Assembly (NCBI GenBank): GCA_050250665.1 | Contig: JBFWOF010000094.1 | Coordinates: forward strand, 1-11,983 | DNA length: 11,983 nucleotides | Reading direction: 5' to 3' | From: JADKFD01 sp050250665 | GTDB taxonomy: Bacteria > Pseudomonadota > Gammaproteobacteria > Xanthomonadales > SZUA-5 | Shown: in pieces, positions 1 to 7,846 of the stretch | Position numbering within the stretch: position 1 is the first letter of the stretch | How the letters are laid out: every line of letters begins with the position of its first letter | Made by a program: the position numbers and the translations under genes | The notes under the pieces: generated by a model | Databases searched by the model: none | What the model was told of the DNA's origin: nothing | What the model saw: the letters and a program-made list of their open reading frames with translations, nothing else

Positions 1-1
1 G

Positions 2-1387
2 GGCGGGGCCACCGACAGTTACACACTGGTCCTGACGACCATTCCGAGTTCGCCGGTGACCATCACCATCACGCCCGACAGCCAGTTGAGCACGCTGCCG
101 ACGACGCTCACCATCACGGCTGGCGACTGGAATATTCCGAAGCCAGTGGTTGTTTCGGCGGTGGATGACGCGGTCACCGAAGGACCGCACACAGGAACCA
201 TCACCCATTCAGCGACCGGGGGTGGATACGACGGCGTCTTGATTCCCGGCGTCACGGCGAGTATTGCGGACAATGACACCGCCACGCTGTCGATTTCGGA
301 TGTAAGTCAGGTCGAGGGCACTGCAGGCTCCTCAAGCTTCCAGTTCACCGTGACCCTGTCCGGCTCGGTCAACAGCGCGTTCACGGTGCCGGTCTCGAGT
401 TCAGATGGCAGCGCAATTGCCGGGTCGGATTACACGGCCATTCCTGGTGGTACCAGCCTCGCTTTCAGCGGTGCCGCAGGGCAGGCTCAAATTGCCACGG
501 TCACCGTGCTGGGCGACGCCATCGTGGAAGCCAACGAGACCTTTGCCGTGGGGCTCGGCACACCGACCAATCCGCTGGTGAGCATCACCGATGGGTCAGG
601 CGACGGCACGATCGTGAACGACGACGCTGCCACGGTTGCGATCGACAGCGTCGTCGAGGCAGAAGGAGACAGCGGTTCGTCAAGCTATGCCTTCGCGATC
701 ACGCTGACAGGCAATGTGCAGGACGGATTCACGCTGCCGTACCAGAGCACGGATGGAACCGCCACGGCGGGTTCCGACTACACCTCGGTGACCGGCACCC
801 TGAGTTTCACCGGCACCAGCGGCCAGGTGCGAAACGTGTTGGTCGCCGTCAGCGGAGACACCACGCCAGAGGCAGACGAGACCTTCTTTGTCGATCTCGG
901 CACGGCATCCGTCGCCGGCGTAACATCTGCCCCGGCACGTGGAACCGGCACCATTGTCAACGATGACCTGACGGCGGATGTCTCGGTCAGCAACAGCAAT
1001 GGGGTTTCGGCGCTGACCCCCGGCGACAGCACCGTCTACGCCGTGGTGGTGAGCAACACGAGCAGCGTGGTTGATCTGCCGGCGGTGGCCATCGTTCAGA
1101 CCTTGTCACCAGCCCTGATCAACGTCACCTGGACATGCGCGGGCACCGGCGGGGCTACCTGTCCGGCCAGCGGAAGTGGACCTGTTTCGACGACCGTTGC
1201 CATGCCCAAGGGTTCCAGCTTGAGCTATCAGGTCAGCGCAACCGTGGCTGATACGCTACTGGACACCGTCGACGCCACCGTGACGGCCACGGTCCAGTCG
1301 CCCTACAGCGATTCCAATCCGGCCAACAACAGCGTCACCGACAGCGATCCCAGAATCTGGGATTCCTTCGCCGACGGCTTCGAATAA
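2..1387 (+). CDS. C-terminal part of a Calx-beta / DUF11 surface protein (5' end outside window)
   Basis: The reading frame is open from the left edge to a TAA at 1385-1387, so the N-terminus is missing; 461 residues are visible. Residues 1-92 are the end of a beta-sandwich repeat of the type that ends 'ASIADND'. Residues 93-208 and 209-322 are two complete Calx-beta domains, shown by the hallmarks 'DGTATAGSDYT', 'EADETF'/'EANETF' and 'GTIVNDD'. Residues 323-451 resemble a DUF11 domain ('ADVSVSNS', then 'NPANNSVTDSDP') with one cysteine pair (TC...TC). The last ten residues are IWDSFADGFE. Calx-beta domains bind calcium in several proteins and are common in large bacterial surface and secreted proteins, so a secreted or cell-surface role is likely. 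No enzyme domain or transmembrane anchor is visible here. The internal GTG at 56 is not a credible start, because the repeat fold continues upstream of it. A hairpin follows the stop by 12 nt. The gene converges on the giant gene at 2066-7846, which also carries DUF11 domains. Confidence 0.88.
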   Translation, partial: GGATDSYTLVLTTIPSSPVTITITPDSQLSTLPTTLTITAGDWNIPKPVVVSAVDDAVTEGPHTGTITHSATGGGYDGVLIPGVTASIADNDTATLSISDVSQVEGTAGSSSFQFTVTLSGSVNSAFTVPVSSSDGSAIAGSDYTAIPGGTSLAFSGAAGQAQIATVTVLGDAIVEANETFAVGLGTPTNPLVSITDGSGDGTIVNDDAATVAIDSVVEAEGDSGSSSYAFAITLTGNVQDGFTLPYQSTDGTATAGSDYTSVTGTLSFTGTSGQVRNVLVAVSGDTTPEADETFFVDLGTASVAGVTSAPARGTGTIVNDDLTADVSVSNSNGVSALTPGDSTVYAVVVSNTSSVVDLPAVAIVQTLSPALINVTWTCAGTGGATCPASGSGPVSTTVAMPKGSSLSYQVSATVADTLLDTVDATVTATVQSPYSDSNPANNSVTDSDPRIWDSFADGFE

Positions 1388-1399
1388 CACTCACGGTTC

Positions 1400-1425
1400 C
1401 CGGCAGGCCCATCCAGGCCTGCCGG
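1400..1425 (+). terminator. Terminator-like hairpin after the Calx-beta gene
   Basis: A perfect 10-bp GC-rich inverted repeat (CCGGCAGGCC / GGCCTGCCGG) with a 6-nt loop starts 12 nt after the stop codon of the plus-strand gene. There is no T tract after it, so it is either a weak intrinsic terminator or a stabilising 3'-end hairpin. The placement supports a 3'-end role. Confidence 0.5.
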
Positions 1426-1577
1426 TACGGAGCCGGCAGAATCGGAGTCCATATCTCGGGTGGGTACCGGTGAATCGAGCGTTCCGCCACGGCGGCAGCA
1501 GAGTTCCCGCCACGGCAAGAGTGAACGCGGTACTGCATGCATCAGCCGTTCAACGGAGTGCTTGGCGCGGGGATGAT

Positions 1578-1607
1578 CGCGTCCGCGGGCGGACCCACGC
1601 GGACGCG
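1578..1607. repeat. Inverted repeat, 10-bp stem
   Basis: CGCGTCCGCG at 1578-1587 is the exact reverse complement of CGCGGACGCG at 1598-1607, separated by 10 nt. It lies well inside the spacer, about 190 bp from the nearest gene end, so it is not an obvious terminator for either neighbour. Confidence 0.5.
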
Positions 1608-1660
1608 CAGCGACGCCCGTGGTCCGGCAGATCGCCGCCGCCGCGGAGGGCGCACGGGCC

Positions 1661-1699
1661 AATTCCGCATGCGAAGGCGAGCCGCCGTGGCTCGGAATT
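1661..1699. repeat. Nested inverted repeat
   Basis: AATTCC at 1661-1666 pairs with GGAATT at 1694-1699. Inside it, GAGCC at 1679-1683 pairs with GGCTC at 1689-1693, leaving a one-sided internal loop of 12 nt. The function is unknown. It is one of three dyads in the middle of the spacer. Confidence 0.35.
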
Positions 1700-1794
1700 C
1701 AGTCGCGTCCTTACCGGCGTCCGCAGCCGCGCGTTCTTCCTGATGGGAGTCCCGGTGGCCCAGGCCGCTGCGCTTGTTCGGTACGAGGGCATGG

Positions 1795-1841
1795 GGGCAC
1801 GCAAGGGCAGTCTCACGGCGAGCTCTTGAGCTTGCGTGCCC
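1795..1841. repeat. Strong inverted repeat, 11-bp stem (possible terminator)
   Basis: GGGCACGCAAG at 1795-1805 is the exact reverse complement of CTTGCGTGCCC at 1831-1841. The 25-nt loop itself holds a small dyad (AGCTC..GAGCT, running into the stem). On the plus strand the stem is followed by TTT, so it could be a weak intrinsic terminator, but it is more than 400 nt past the plus-strand stop codon. It could also be the end of a mobile or dispersed repeat. Confidence 0.5.
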
Positions 1842-2016
1842 TTTCGCCATCGTCACCTCAAATCAATCACTTGCGATATGTTTGCCAGGAGAGGTCATGG
1901 TGTGAGCCAGGCGCTGTTGCTCGACAGGCTCTGCGGCTCTTGCGCAAACGCGCCGCCGAGCGAAGGGGTCTCGGCCCTGTAACGCGTCTGTCGCGTACTT
2001 CCCGAATCCGCCAGCC

Positions 2017-2040
2017 CGGGCGACCATTCAAGATCGCCCG
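2017..2040 (-). terminator. Terminator-like hairpin after the giant IPTL gene
   Basis: On the minus strand, CGGGCGATC pairs with GGTCGCCCG (nine pairs including one U-G) around a 6-nt loop, starting 25 nt past the TGA of the minus-strand gene. No T run follows. With the hairpin at 1400-1425, each of the two convergent genes has one hairpin just behind its stop. Confidence 0.45.
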
Positions 2041-2065
2041 TTCAGGTTTCCGCGGCGCCTGGAAC

Positions 2066-5000
2066 TCAGCGGCGTCGACTGGTTGCCATCAGTCCACTCA
2101 GACCGGCGAGCACGCTGAGCAACAGCAGGCCGAGTTCACCGAGCGCGGGAATCTCCTCGATCAGGAAGCCGACTTGTACCGACACACTGGACAAGTTGTT
2201 GTTGGCCACCGGATCCGGCGTGCTGGACGTGGTGCTGGCGCTCACCGCCGAGGTGCCTGGCACATTGCTGTAGGCGACCACCTGAAGAATCCGGCTGGTC
2301 CCTGGCGCGGTTGCGCCGGTCCAGGTGCAGCTGATGGCTCCAGAGTTGCCCACCTGGGGTGTGCTGCAGGTGGCCGAAGCAGCAACATGGCTGGAGTAGC
2401 GGAAGTCAGGTGACAGCGTCAGCGTCGTCGACACATCCTGGGCGTCGGAAGGACCCTGGTTGAGGCTGGTCGCCGTGAAGGTCACCGGCACATTCAGCGT
2501 GACTTCCGTGGTCGACGCACTCAGTGTCAGCAGCAGATCGGCGCTGGCGAGCACATTGGTGCTGGTGCTTGCGGTGTTGTTGGCTGCGACTGGATCCTGC
2601 GTGGCGCTTGCCACCGTGGCCGTGGCGTTGATCACGGTGCCGGCGAGCACCGACGGTGCCACATCCAGCAGCAAGGTCACGTTGCGCGACGAGCCGGGAG
2701 CCATGCTTCCTGCAAAGGAGCACACGATCGGCGAGCCTGCACAGGAGCCACCACCGGAAACGGAACCGGAGGCGAAGCTGGTTCCCGCCGGGACCGGCAT
2801 TGTCAGGTTCACGCCGGTGGCAACAGAGGGACCGGCATTGCTCACCACGGCGGCGTAACTGATCTGGGTGCCAGCCGTGACCGGATCCGGGGCGTCCGCG
2901 AGTGTCAGGGAAAGATCGGTGCTGGCAACGACCTGAACGGTGGCGGTTGCCGTGTCATTTCCAGGCTGCGGGTCCACCGTCACGGTCGAAGCGGTCGCCG
3001 TGGCCGTCAACGGGCCGAGAAGTGCTGGATCAGTGTCGACCGCGATCGTGACCGTACGCGCGCCGGCGGCCGGGGTTGGGCCGGTCCAGGTGCAGATCAC
3101 CGGACTGATGGCATTGCAGCTGCCGCCCGCTCCCGGATTGGTCGATGCCAGCGTCGTGCCGGCGGGCAAGGGCAGGGTAACAGTGACGTCCTGAGCATCT
3201 GCCGGTCCGTCATTGCTCACCGTTGCGACATAGCTGAGCTGGGTGCCTGCGCTGACCGGATCGGGGGATGCGGTCAGCGTGATGGACAAGTCGGCTGTAG
3301 ACACGACCGTTGTGGTGGTGCTCGCCGAATTGTTGCTGCCATTGGGGTCCACGGTCGCCGATCCGGCGGTGGCGGTAGCAGTCAGAATGGTCTGATCCGG
3401 TGTGGCCAGCTGAATCTCGGCGACAACGGTGATGCTGCGACTGGCACCTGCACCGGGATCTGTGGTGCCCGCCCAGGTACAGGAGACCGGCCCGTTGCTG
3501 CCGACTGCCGGGCTTGTGCAGCTGGCGCCTCCGCTCGACGTTGCCGATACGAAGTTGGTGCTGGCCGGCAGGGGCAGGGAGAGATTCACATCCTGAGCGC
3601 TGGAGGAACCGAGGTTGGTGACGGTCGCGACATAGCTGACGGTGTCGCCGACCACGACCGGATCGGGAGAGTCGGTCAGCGTCACCGACAGGTCGGCGGA
3701 AGGCACCAGGGTGTCGGTATCAGTGGCGCTGTTGTTCCCGAGAGCCGGATCCGTGGCCCCAGCTCCCGCCGCGACGGTGGCCGTATTCACGAGCGTCCCC
3801 GAGGCCGCCGGATCCACCGTGCAGGTTGCGATATAGGTGGCAGAAACTCCCACGGGCAGGTTGACGGAATCGACGATGTTGCCGCTGCCCGTGGCCGTGC
3901 AGCTGCCGCCGGTGCCTGCGAGGCAGGTCCAGCTGCAGGCACTCAGGGCGGCCGGGAAGGTATCGGCCACGCTCGCCGCCGTGGCGACGCTGGGGCCGCT
4001 GTTGCTGGCGACGATCGTGTAGATCACCTCGGTGCCAGGAACAGCGCTGCTGCTGCCGTCGGTCTTGGTGATGGCAAGATCGGTCTGCGGCGTCAGCGTA
4101 TCGGTGTCGGTAGCAGTGTTGTTACCAGGGACGGGATCGATGACTCCTGTCGGAACGGACACGCTGGCCGAATTGCTGAGCGATCCCGTTGCGGTGGCGC
4201 GCACCGTGGCGGTGGCGACGTAGGTGATCGAACTTCCAGCCGGCAGGCTGACGGTATCGGCGATGCTGCCGTTGCCCGCCGCGGTGAAACCACTGGCGCC
4301 GCCGGTGGCAGTTGCGGTGTAGCTCACGCCGCTCAGCGCCGCCGGGAAGTTGTCGGCGACCTGCACGCCAGGAATATCCGATGGGCCGCTGGCCTGCACG
4401 GTGATGGTGTAAGCGATCGGGGTGCCGGGTATCGCCGAGGCCTGGCCATCAGTCTTGGTGATCGACAGGTCCGACTGTGGCGTCAGGGTGTCGGTGTCGC
4501 TGGCACTGTTGTTCGCCGCGACAGGGTCCAGCGCTGCGGTGGTGATGCCGGCAGTACTCTGCAGGGTGCCGGTGGCGCCAGCGGGAATGCCGCAGTTGGT
4601 GGTGTAGGTCACAGTGGCGCCGGCCGGCAGGGTGATGCCAGAGTCGCTGAAGTTGCCTGCCACCGGGCCGGGATCATTGCCAGAGGCGCCGCCGGCCGCC
4701 ACCGAGGTCGTGGTGCAGGCCGCGAGCACGGGGTCGAAGGTAGTGCTGACGACCACGCTGGTCGCCGTCGCCCCATTGAGGTTGCTGGCAACGGTCGTGT
4801 ACGTGAGCCCGCTGCCGGGCACGATCGTCGTCACGCCGTCGCTGATGCTGATCGCGACATCAGCGGCCTCTATGGCAAAGACCGTGGGATCGTCTTCACC
4901 TGCGTCGCCGGCGAAGTTGTTGCCATTGGGGTCTGGGTCAGTACCCGAATCGGACAGGTCCGAGAGGCCCTCGAAGCTGCTGATGGCAACCTGGTTCGAG

Positions 5001-7846
5001 TAGACACCGAGCCCTGCACCCTGGTCTGTGGGCGTCAGTACCTGCACGACGAGGCGGAACTGTTCGACGACGGTAGGACCCAGGCGGCCACCTGGGGCCA
5101 GCATCTGGATGACGCCCGAGCCGTTGAAGGATGGATTGGGGGCCAGCTCCCGTGGCGGGCTGACCAGGCTCAGTGGCGTGGTGATCTGGTAGTTGCCGGC
5201 GCCGAAGACACTGTCGAGATCCTCTACCAGGGATATCTCGGTCAGCGGGAAGCTGCCCAGGTTCTCGACAACATAGTCGAAAGTGATGAACGCACCGTTC
5301 ACGGTGGCGAGCTTGGCCACGCCGATGGCGGAGGTGGAGTAACTGACAATGCTGGGATCGCTTTCCCCGCCGTCGGAGGGGATGCCGTTGCCGTTGGGAT
5401 CAGGATCGATGCCATCGTCGGACAGGTCGGCGGCCAGGGTATTGCTGGGGCCGAGGCCATAGGCAATCACCTGATTGGCGTACACGCCGAGGCCCAGACC
5501 TACGTTGGATGCGTTGATGATGGTGACGCCGACGCGGATCTGAGCGGTATCGCCGGCGGCGAGTGTGCCTCCAGCAAGCAAATCCGGACTGCCGCTGCCG
5601 TCGAACCCGGCATTCAGACTGAGCGTGCCGGGATCGTCGATGAATGCCGGGGTAGCGGCAATGCTGTAGTTACCAGCACCAAAGACCGCATCCAGATCGT
5701 CCAACACGCTGACATTTGACAGCGTGACGTTGCCCAGATTCTCCAGGAACACGTCATAAGTGACCGCATTGCCGGCGATACTTGCCTGCAAGGCGACGCC
5801 AACGATGGATTCCTCGCCGATGATCGATAGCGTCTGGTCGTCCTCTCCTGGATCGCCGGCGTTGCCATTACTGTTGGCGTCGACGACGATGCCATTGTCG
5901 GAGACATCGCTGACCGGTGTCCCAAAGATATCGGCGCCAGAAGCCGACCACTGGGTCAGATAGACACCGAAACCATTGCCCTGGTTGGTGACATTGGTCA
6001 CGGTGATGACCACGCGAATTCGGGCGCGTGCATGACCCGGCAGCGACGATGGCGAGTTGATCAAGCTAGGACTGAAAAGGCCGTCGAAGCTGGTGTTCAG
6101 CAGGATCGTGGCCGGACCCTCCAGCAGGGTGGGGGCACCGTTGACCGTGAAATTTCCGAAACCGAAAACGCCGAGCAGGGACTGGCTCGCCGCCAGGCTG
6201 CCGACTGTCGTGGAGCCCAGGTTCTCGATCGTGTAGTCCAGCGTGATCTGATTTCCCACCACGTAGGACTGGAGGGCGACGCCAATGCCCGATCCGTTGA
6301 TCGCGATGGTCGTTGGGGTGTCCTCGTTGCTGCCGGAAGGATCGCTGTTGCCGTTGGGATCCGGATCGGTGCCTTCATCCGATGCGTCAGTGAATGACAA
6401 TCCCCCCGGATCAACGCTCGTGACTCGGGCTTGATTCTGATACACACCAAGGCCGAAACCCTGAGCATTGCTGATGGTGGTCACGTCCACGACGAACCGA
6501 ATCTGTGCCGTGTCGCCGCTGGCCAGCGTGCTCCCCGGTCCCAGGAGATTGGGCTGGCTGCCACCGTTGTAGGCGGCATTCAGCGTCAGGGTTCCCGGAT
6601 CATCGATGAAGCTTGGCGGACTGATCAGCGCGTAGTTGCCCGCGCCGAATACGGCGTCCAGATCGTCGACCAGAGATACGCTGCCGGTGGCGCTGCCGAA
6701 GTTCTCCAGATAAAGGTCGATGGTGACCTGACTTCCGGAGATCCCTGCCGTCTTGGCGACACCAGTGATCGCGGTGGGCGGCATGTTGACGGGCGTGAGG
6801 CTGGCATTGTCGCCGGGGTTGTTGTTGCCATCCGGATCGGGGTCAGTCCCCGAAACAGAGGTGTCGGACACCACGACGCCATTGGGAAGCGTGGCGAGTC
6901 CGGTGGCCTGGTTTCGGTAGATTCCCAGGCCAGACCCGCGATTGACCACGTTCAGGACCGCGACCTGGAAGCGGATCTGCGCCGTGGCGCCGACTGCGAG
7001 AGTGCTGGCAGGGGACAGGATGTCCGTATCGTTGGAGCCGTCAAAGGCGCTGTTCAGCGCCAGCGTGCCGGGATCAGCGATCAAAGTCGGCGGTGTGACG
7101 ATGCTGTAGTTGCCGGTGCCGAAGACCGAGTCGAGATCGTCGGGCAGTGACAGCGAACTGAGCGTACTGGTCCCGAATGCCTCCAGATACAGGTCGAAAG
7201 TAGCCAGATTGCCGGTCACGGCGGCGGTTTTTGCAACACCGATGGCCGAGCGATTGCCCAGATTGATCTCCGAAATGACGGAATTGTCGGTCGGATCGTC
7301 GTTGCCATCCGGGTCCGGGTTGGGGCCGTCGGTCGAAACGTCGCTGACCGGGTTCATTGCCGGATCGGTGCCGTTCACCACCACCTGGTTCCGGTAGACG
7401 CCGAAACCAAAGCCCTGGTCCGTGAGGTTATTGATCCGGGTCCAGATCTCGAAGATGACGTATTCGTCGGGTGCCAGCGAACTTCCAGCCGAAATCATCG
7501 AAGTATTACTGCCACTGCCGTTGAAGGCAGCGTTGTAATTCAGGCTGCCCTCGCCGGCCAATTGATTGGGATCGACCAGATGGGTGTAGTTGCCTGCGCC
7601 GTAAACCGCATCCAGGTCCTCGGAGATGCTGATGTTGGAGATGACCTGATCGCCGTAGTTGGCCACCCGGAAACGGGCTTTCACGATCGGATTGCCGCCC
7701 GAAAGGCCGCCGAAGATCAGTTGCTTGCTGATGCCAATGTGCGCGCCTGGTGCTCTGGCGGCCTTCGTCTCGGCCGCCTCGGCACTGCCATGGACTGAGG
7801 CAGCGGCGAGAAGGATCGCAGCCAGGACTAGTTTTCTTGGATCCAT
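2066..7846 (-). CDS. Giant secreted repeat protein: six novel-type repeats, seven DUF11 domains, IPTL-CTERM tail
   Basis: The product is 1926 residues from the ATG at 7846. This start is chosen over a GTG 40 codons upstream because it has a good ribosome site 7 nt away and opens a signal peptide (MDPRKLVLAAILLAAASVHG, cleavage probably after SAEA at residue 24). Residues ~37-994 are six repeats of 153-165 residues with the signature 'DLDAVFGAGNY' and an Asp-rich end 'GTDPDPDGN'. Residues 995-1898 are seven DUF11-type domains of 125-134 residues, starting 'ADLSITLT' and ending 'DPVxxNNxAS'. Residues 1899-1926 read IPALGELG, a hydrophobic stretch, then SRRR, which matches the IPTL-CTERM sorting-tail pattern. 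The protein should be exported by Sec, held in the membrane by its tail, and possibly processed and released or surface-displayed. The six N-terminal repeats contain no cysteine, while DUF11 domains 3-7 each carry a likely disulfide pair. There is no enzymatic motif; a structural, adhesive or matrix role is inferred. Confidence 0.9.
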   Translation of the reverse strand: MDPRKLVLAAILLAAASVHGSAEAAETKAARAPGAHIGISKQLIFGGLSGGNPIVKARFRVANYGDQVISNISISEDLDAVYGAGNYTHLVDPNQLAGEGSLNYNAAFNGSGSNTSMISAGSSLAPDEYVIFEIWTRINNLTDQGFGFGVYRNQVVVNGTDPAMNPVSDVSTDGPNPDPDGNDDPTDNSVISEINLGNRSAIGVAKTAAVTGNLATFDLYLEAFGTSTLSSLSLPDDLDSVFGTGNYSIVTPPTLIADPGTLALNSAFDGSNDTDILSPASTLAVGATAQIRFQVAVLNVVNRGSGLGIYRNQATGLATLPNGVVVSDTSVSGTDPDPDGNNNPGDNASLTPVNMPPTAITGVAKTAGISGSQVTIDLYLENFGSATGSVSLVDDLDAVFGAGNYALISPPSFIDDPGTLTLNAAYNGGSQPNLLGPGSTLASGDTAQIRFVVDVTTISNAQGFGLGVYQNQARVTSVDPGGLSFTDASDEGTDPDPNGNSDPSGSNEDTPTTIAINGSGIGVALQSYVVGNQITLDYTIENLGSTTVGSLAASQSLLGVFGFGNFTVNGAPTLLEGPATILLNTSFDGLFSPSLINSPSSLPGHARARIRVVITVTNVTNQGNGFGVYLTQWSASGADIFGTPVSDVSDNGIVVDANSNGNAGDPGEDDQTLSIIGEESIVGVALQASIAGNAVTYDVFLENLGNVTLSNVSVLDDLDAVFGAGNYSIAATPAFIDDPGTLSLNAGFDGSGSPDLLAGGTLAAGDTAQIRVGVTIINASNVGLGLGVYANQVIAYGLGPSNTLAADLSDDGIDPDPNGNGIPSDGGESDPSIVSYSTSAIGVAKLATVNGAFITFDYVVENLGSFPLTEISLVEDLDSVFGAGNYQITTPLSLVSPPRELAPNPSFNGSGVIQMLAPGGRLGPTVVEQFRLVVQVLTPTDQGAGLGVYSNQVAISSFEGLSDLSDSGTDPDPNGNNFAGDAGEDDPTVFAIEAADVAISISDGVTTIVPGSGLTYTTVASNLNGATATSVVVSTTFDPVLAACTTTSVAAGGASGNDPGPVAGNFSDSGITLPAGATVTYTTNCGIPAGATGTLQSTAGITTAALDPVAANNSASDTDTLTPQSDLSITKTDGQASAIPGTPIAYTITVQASGPSDIPGVQVADNFPAALSGVSYTATATGGASGFTAAGNGSIADTVSLPAGSSITYVATATVRATATGSLSNSASVSVPTGVIDPVPGNNTATDTDTLTPQTDLAITKTDGSSSAVPGTEVIYTIVASNSGPSVATAASVADTFPAALSACSWTCLAGTGGSCTATGSGNIVDSVNLPVGVSATYIATCTVDPAASGTLVNTATVAAGAGATDPALGNNSATDTDTLVPSADLSVTLTDSPDPVVVGDTVSYVATVTNLGSSSAQDVNLSLPLPASTNFVSATSSGGASCTSPAVGSNGPVSCTWAGTTDPGAGASRSITVVAEIQLATPDQTILTATATAGSATVDPNGSNNSASTTTTVVSTADLSITLTASPDPVSAGTQLSYVATVSNDGPADAQDVTVTLPLPAGTTLASTNPGAGGSCNAISPVICTWTGPTPAAGARTVTIAVDTDPALLGPLTATATASTVTVDPQPGNDTATATVQVVASTDLSLTLADAPDPVTAGTQISYAAVVSNAGPSVATGVNLTMPVPAGTSFASGSVSGGGSCAGSPIVCSFAGSMAPGSSRNVTLLLDVAPSVLAGTVINATATVASATQDPVAANNTASTSTNVLASADLLLTLSASTTEVTLNVPVTFTATSLNQGPSDAQDVSTTLTLSPDFRYSSHVAASATCSTPQVGNSGAISCTWTGATAPGTSRILQVVAYSNVPGTSAVSASTTSSTPDPVANNNLSSVSVQVGFLIEEIPALGELGLLLLSVLAGLSGLMATSRRR
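2153..4864 (-). repeat. Seven tandem DUF11-type domains inside the giant gene
   Basis: Domains begin near residues 995, 1125, 1255, 1384, 1518, 1643 and 1769. The first three share the linker 'SDTDTLTPQ' or a close variant ('TDTDTLVPS'). The last four share 'SPDPVxxGTxxSYxATVxN' or variants, and Cys-x(n)-Cys-T-W pairs. DUF11 (also modelled as the conserved repeat TIGR01451) is a beta-sandwich fold found in many bacterial and archaeal surface proteins. Confidence 0.8.
4865..7738 (-). repeat. Six tandem ~160-residue protein repeats inside the giant gene
   Basis: With the ATG at 7846 as residue 1, the units begin near residues 37, 202, 362, 522, 683 and 842. Each opens 'IGVAK' or 'GVALQ', then has 'LENLGS', 'DDLDAVFGAGNY', 'DPGTLxLNxxFDGS', 'GLGVYxNQ' and a closing 'DPDPNGN'. 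The fourth unit is the most diverged: its DDLDAVFG is replaced by SQSLLGVFG and its aspartate run by VVDANSNGN. The repeats are diverged enough at DNA level that assembly collapse is unlikely. I do not recognise a named family. The Asp/Asn-rich ends resemble calcium-binding loops, which is inference. Confidence 0.8.

Larger units (their letters stand above)
1388..2065. other. Convergent intergenic spacer, no credible gene, several hairpins
   Basis: This 678-bp stretch lies between two convergent stop codons. Open frames exist on both strands, as expected at this GC, but their translations are Arg/Pro/Ala-rich with no domain, signal peptide or convincing start, and several overlap one another. 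What can be seen is structure: inverted repeats at 1400-1425, 1578-1607, 1661-1699, 1795-1841 and 2017-2040. The middle three are not next to a gene end. The stretch from about 1540 to 1845 may be a non-coding or dispersed repeat element, but no second copy is present in this window to prove it. Confidence 0.6.

Noticed and set aside
1542..1856. Minus-strand frame of 104 codons in the spacer
   Set aside because: Arg/Pro-rich, overlapped by other frames on both strands, no signal peptide or domain. Better explained as a non-coding or dispersed repeat.
1619..2413. Plus-strand frame of 264 codons across the spacer into the giant gene
   Set aside because: It runs through two hairpins and 340 bp antisense to the IPTL protein's coding end. 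The translation has no domain or plausible start.
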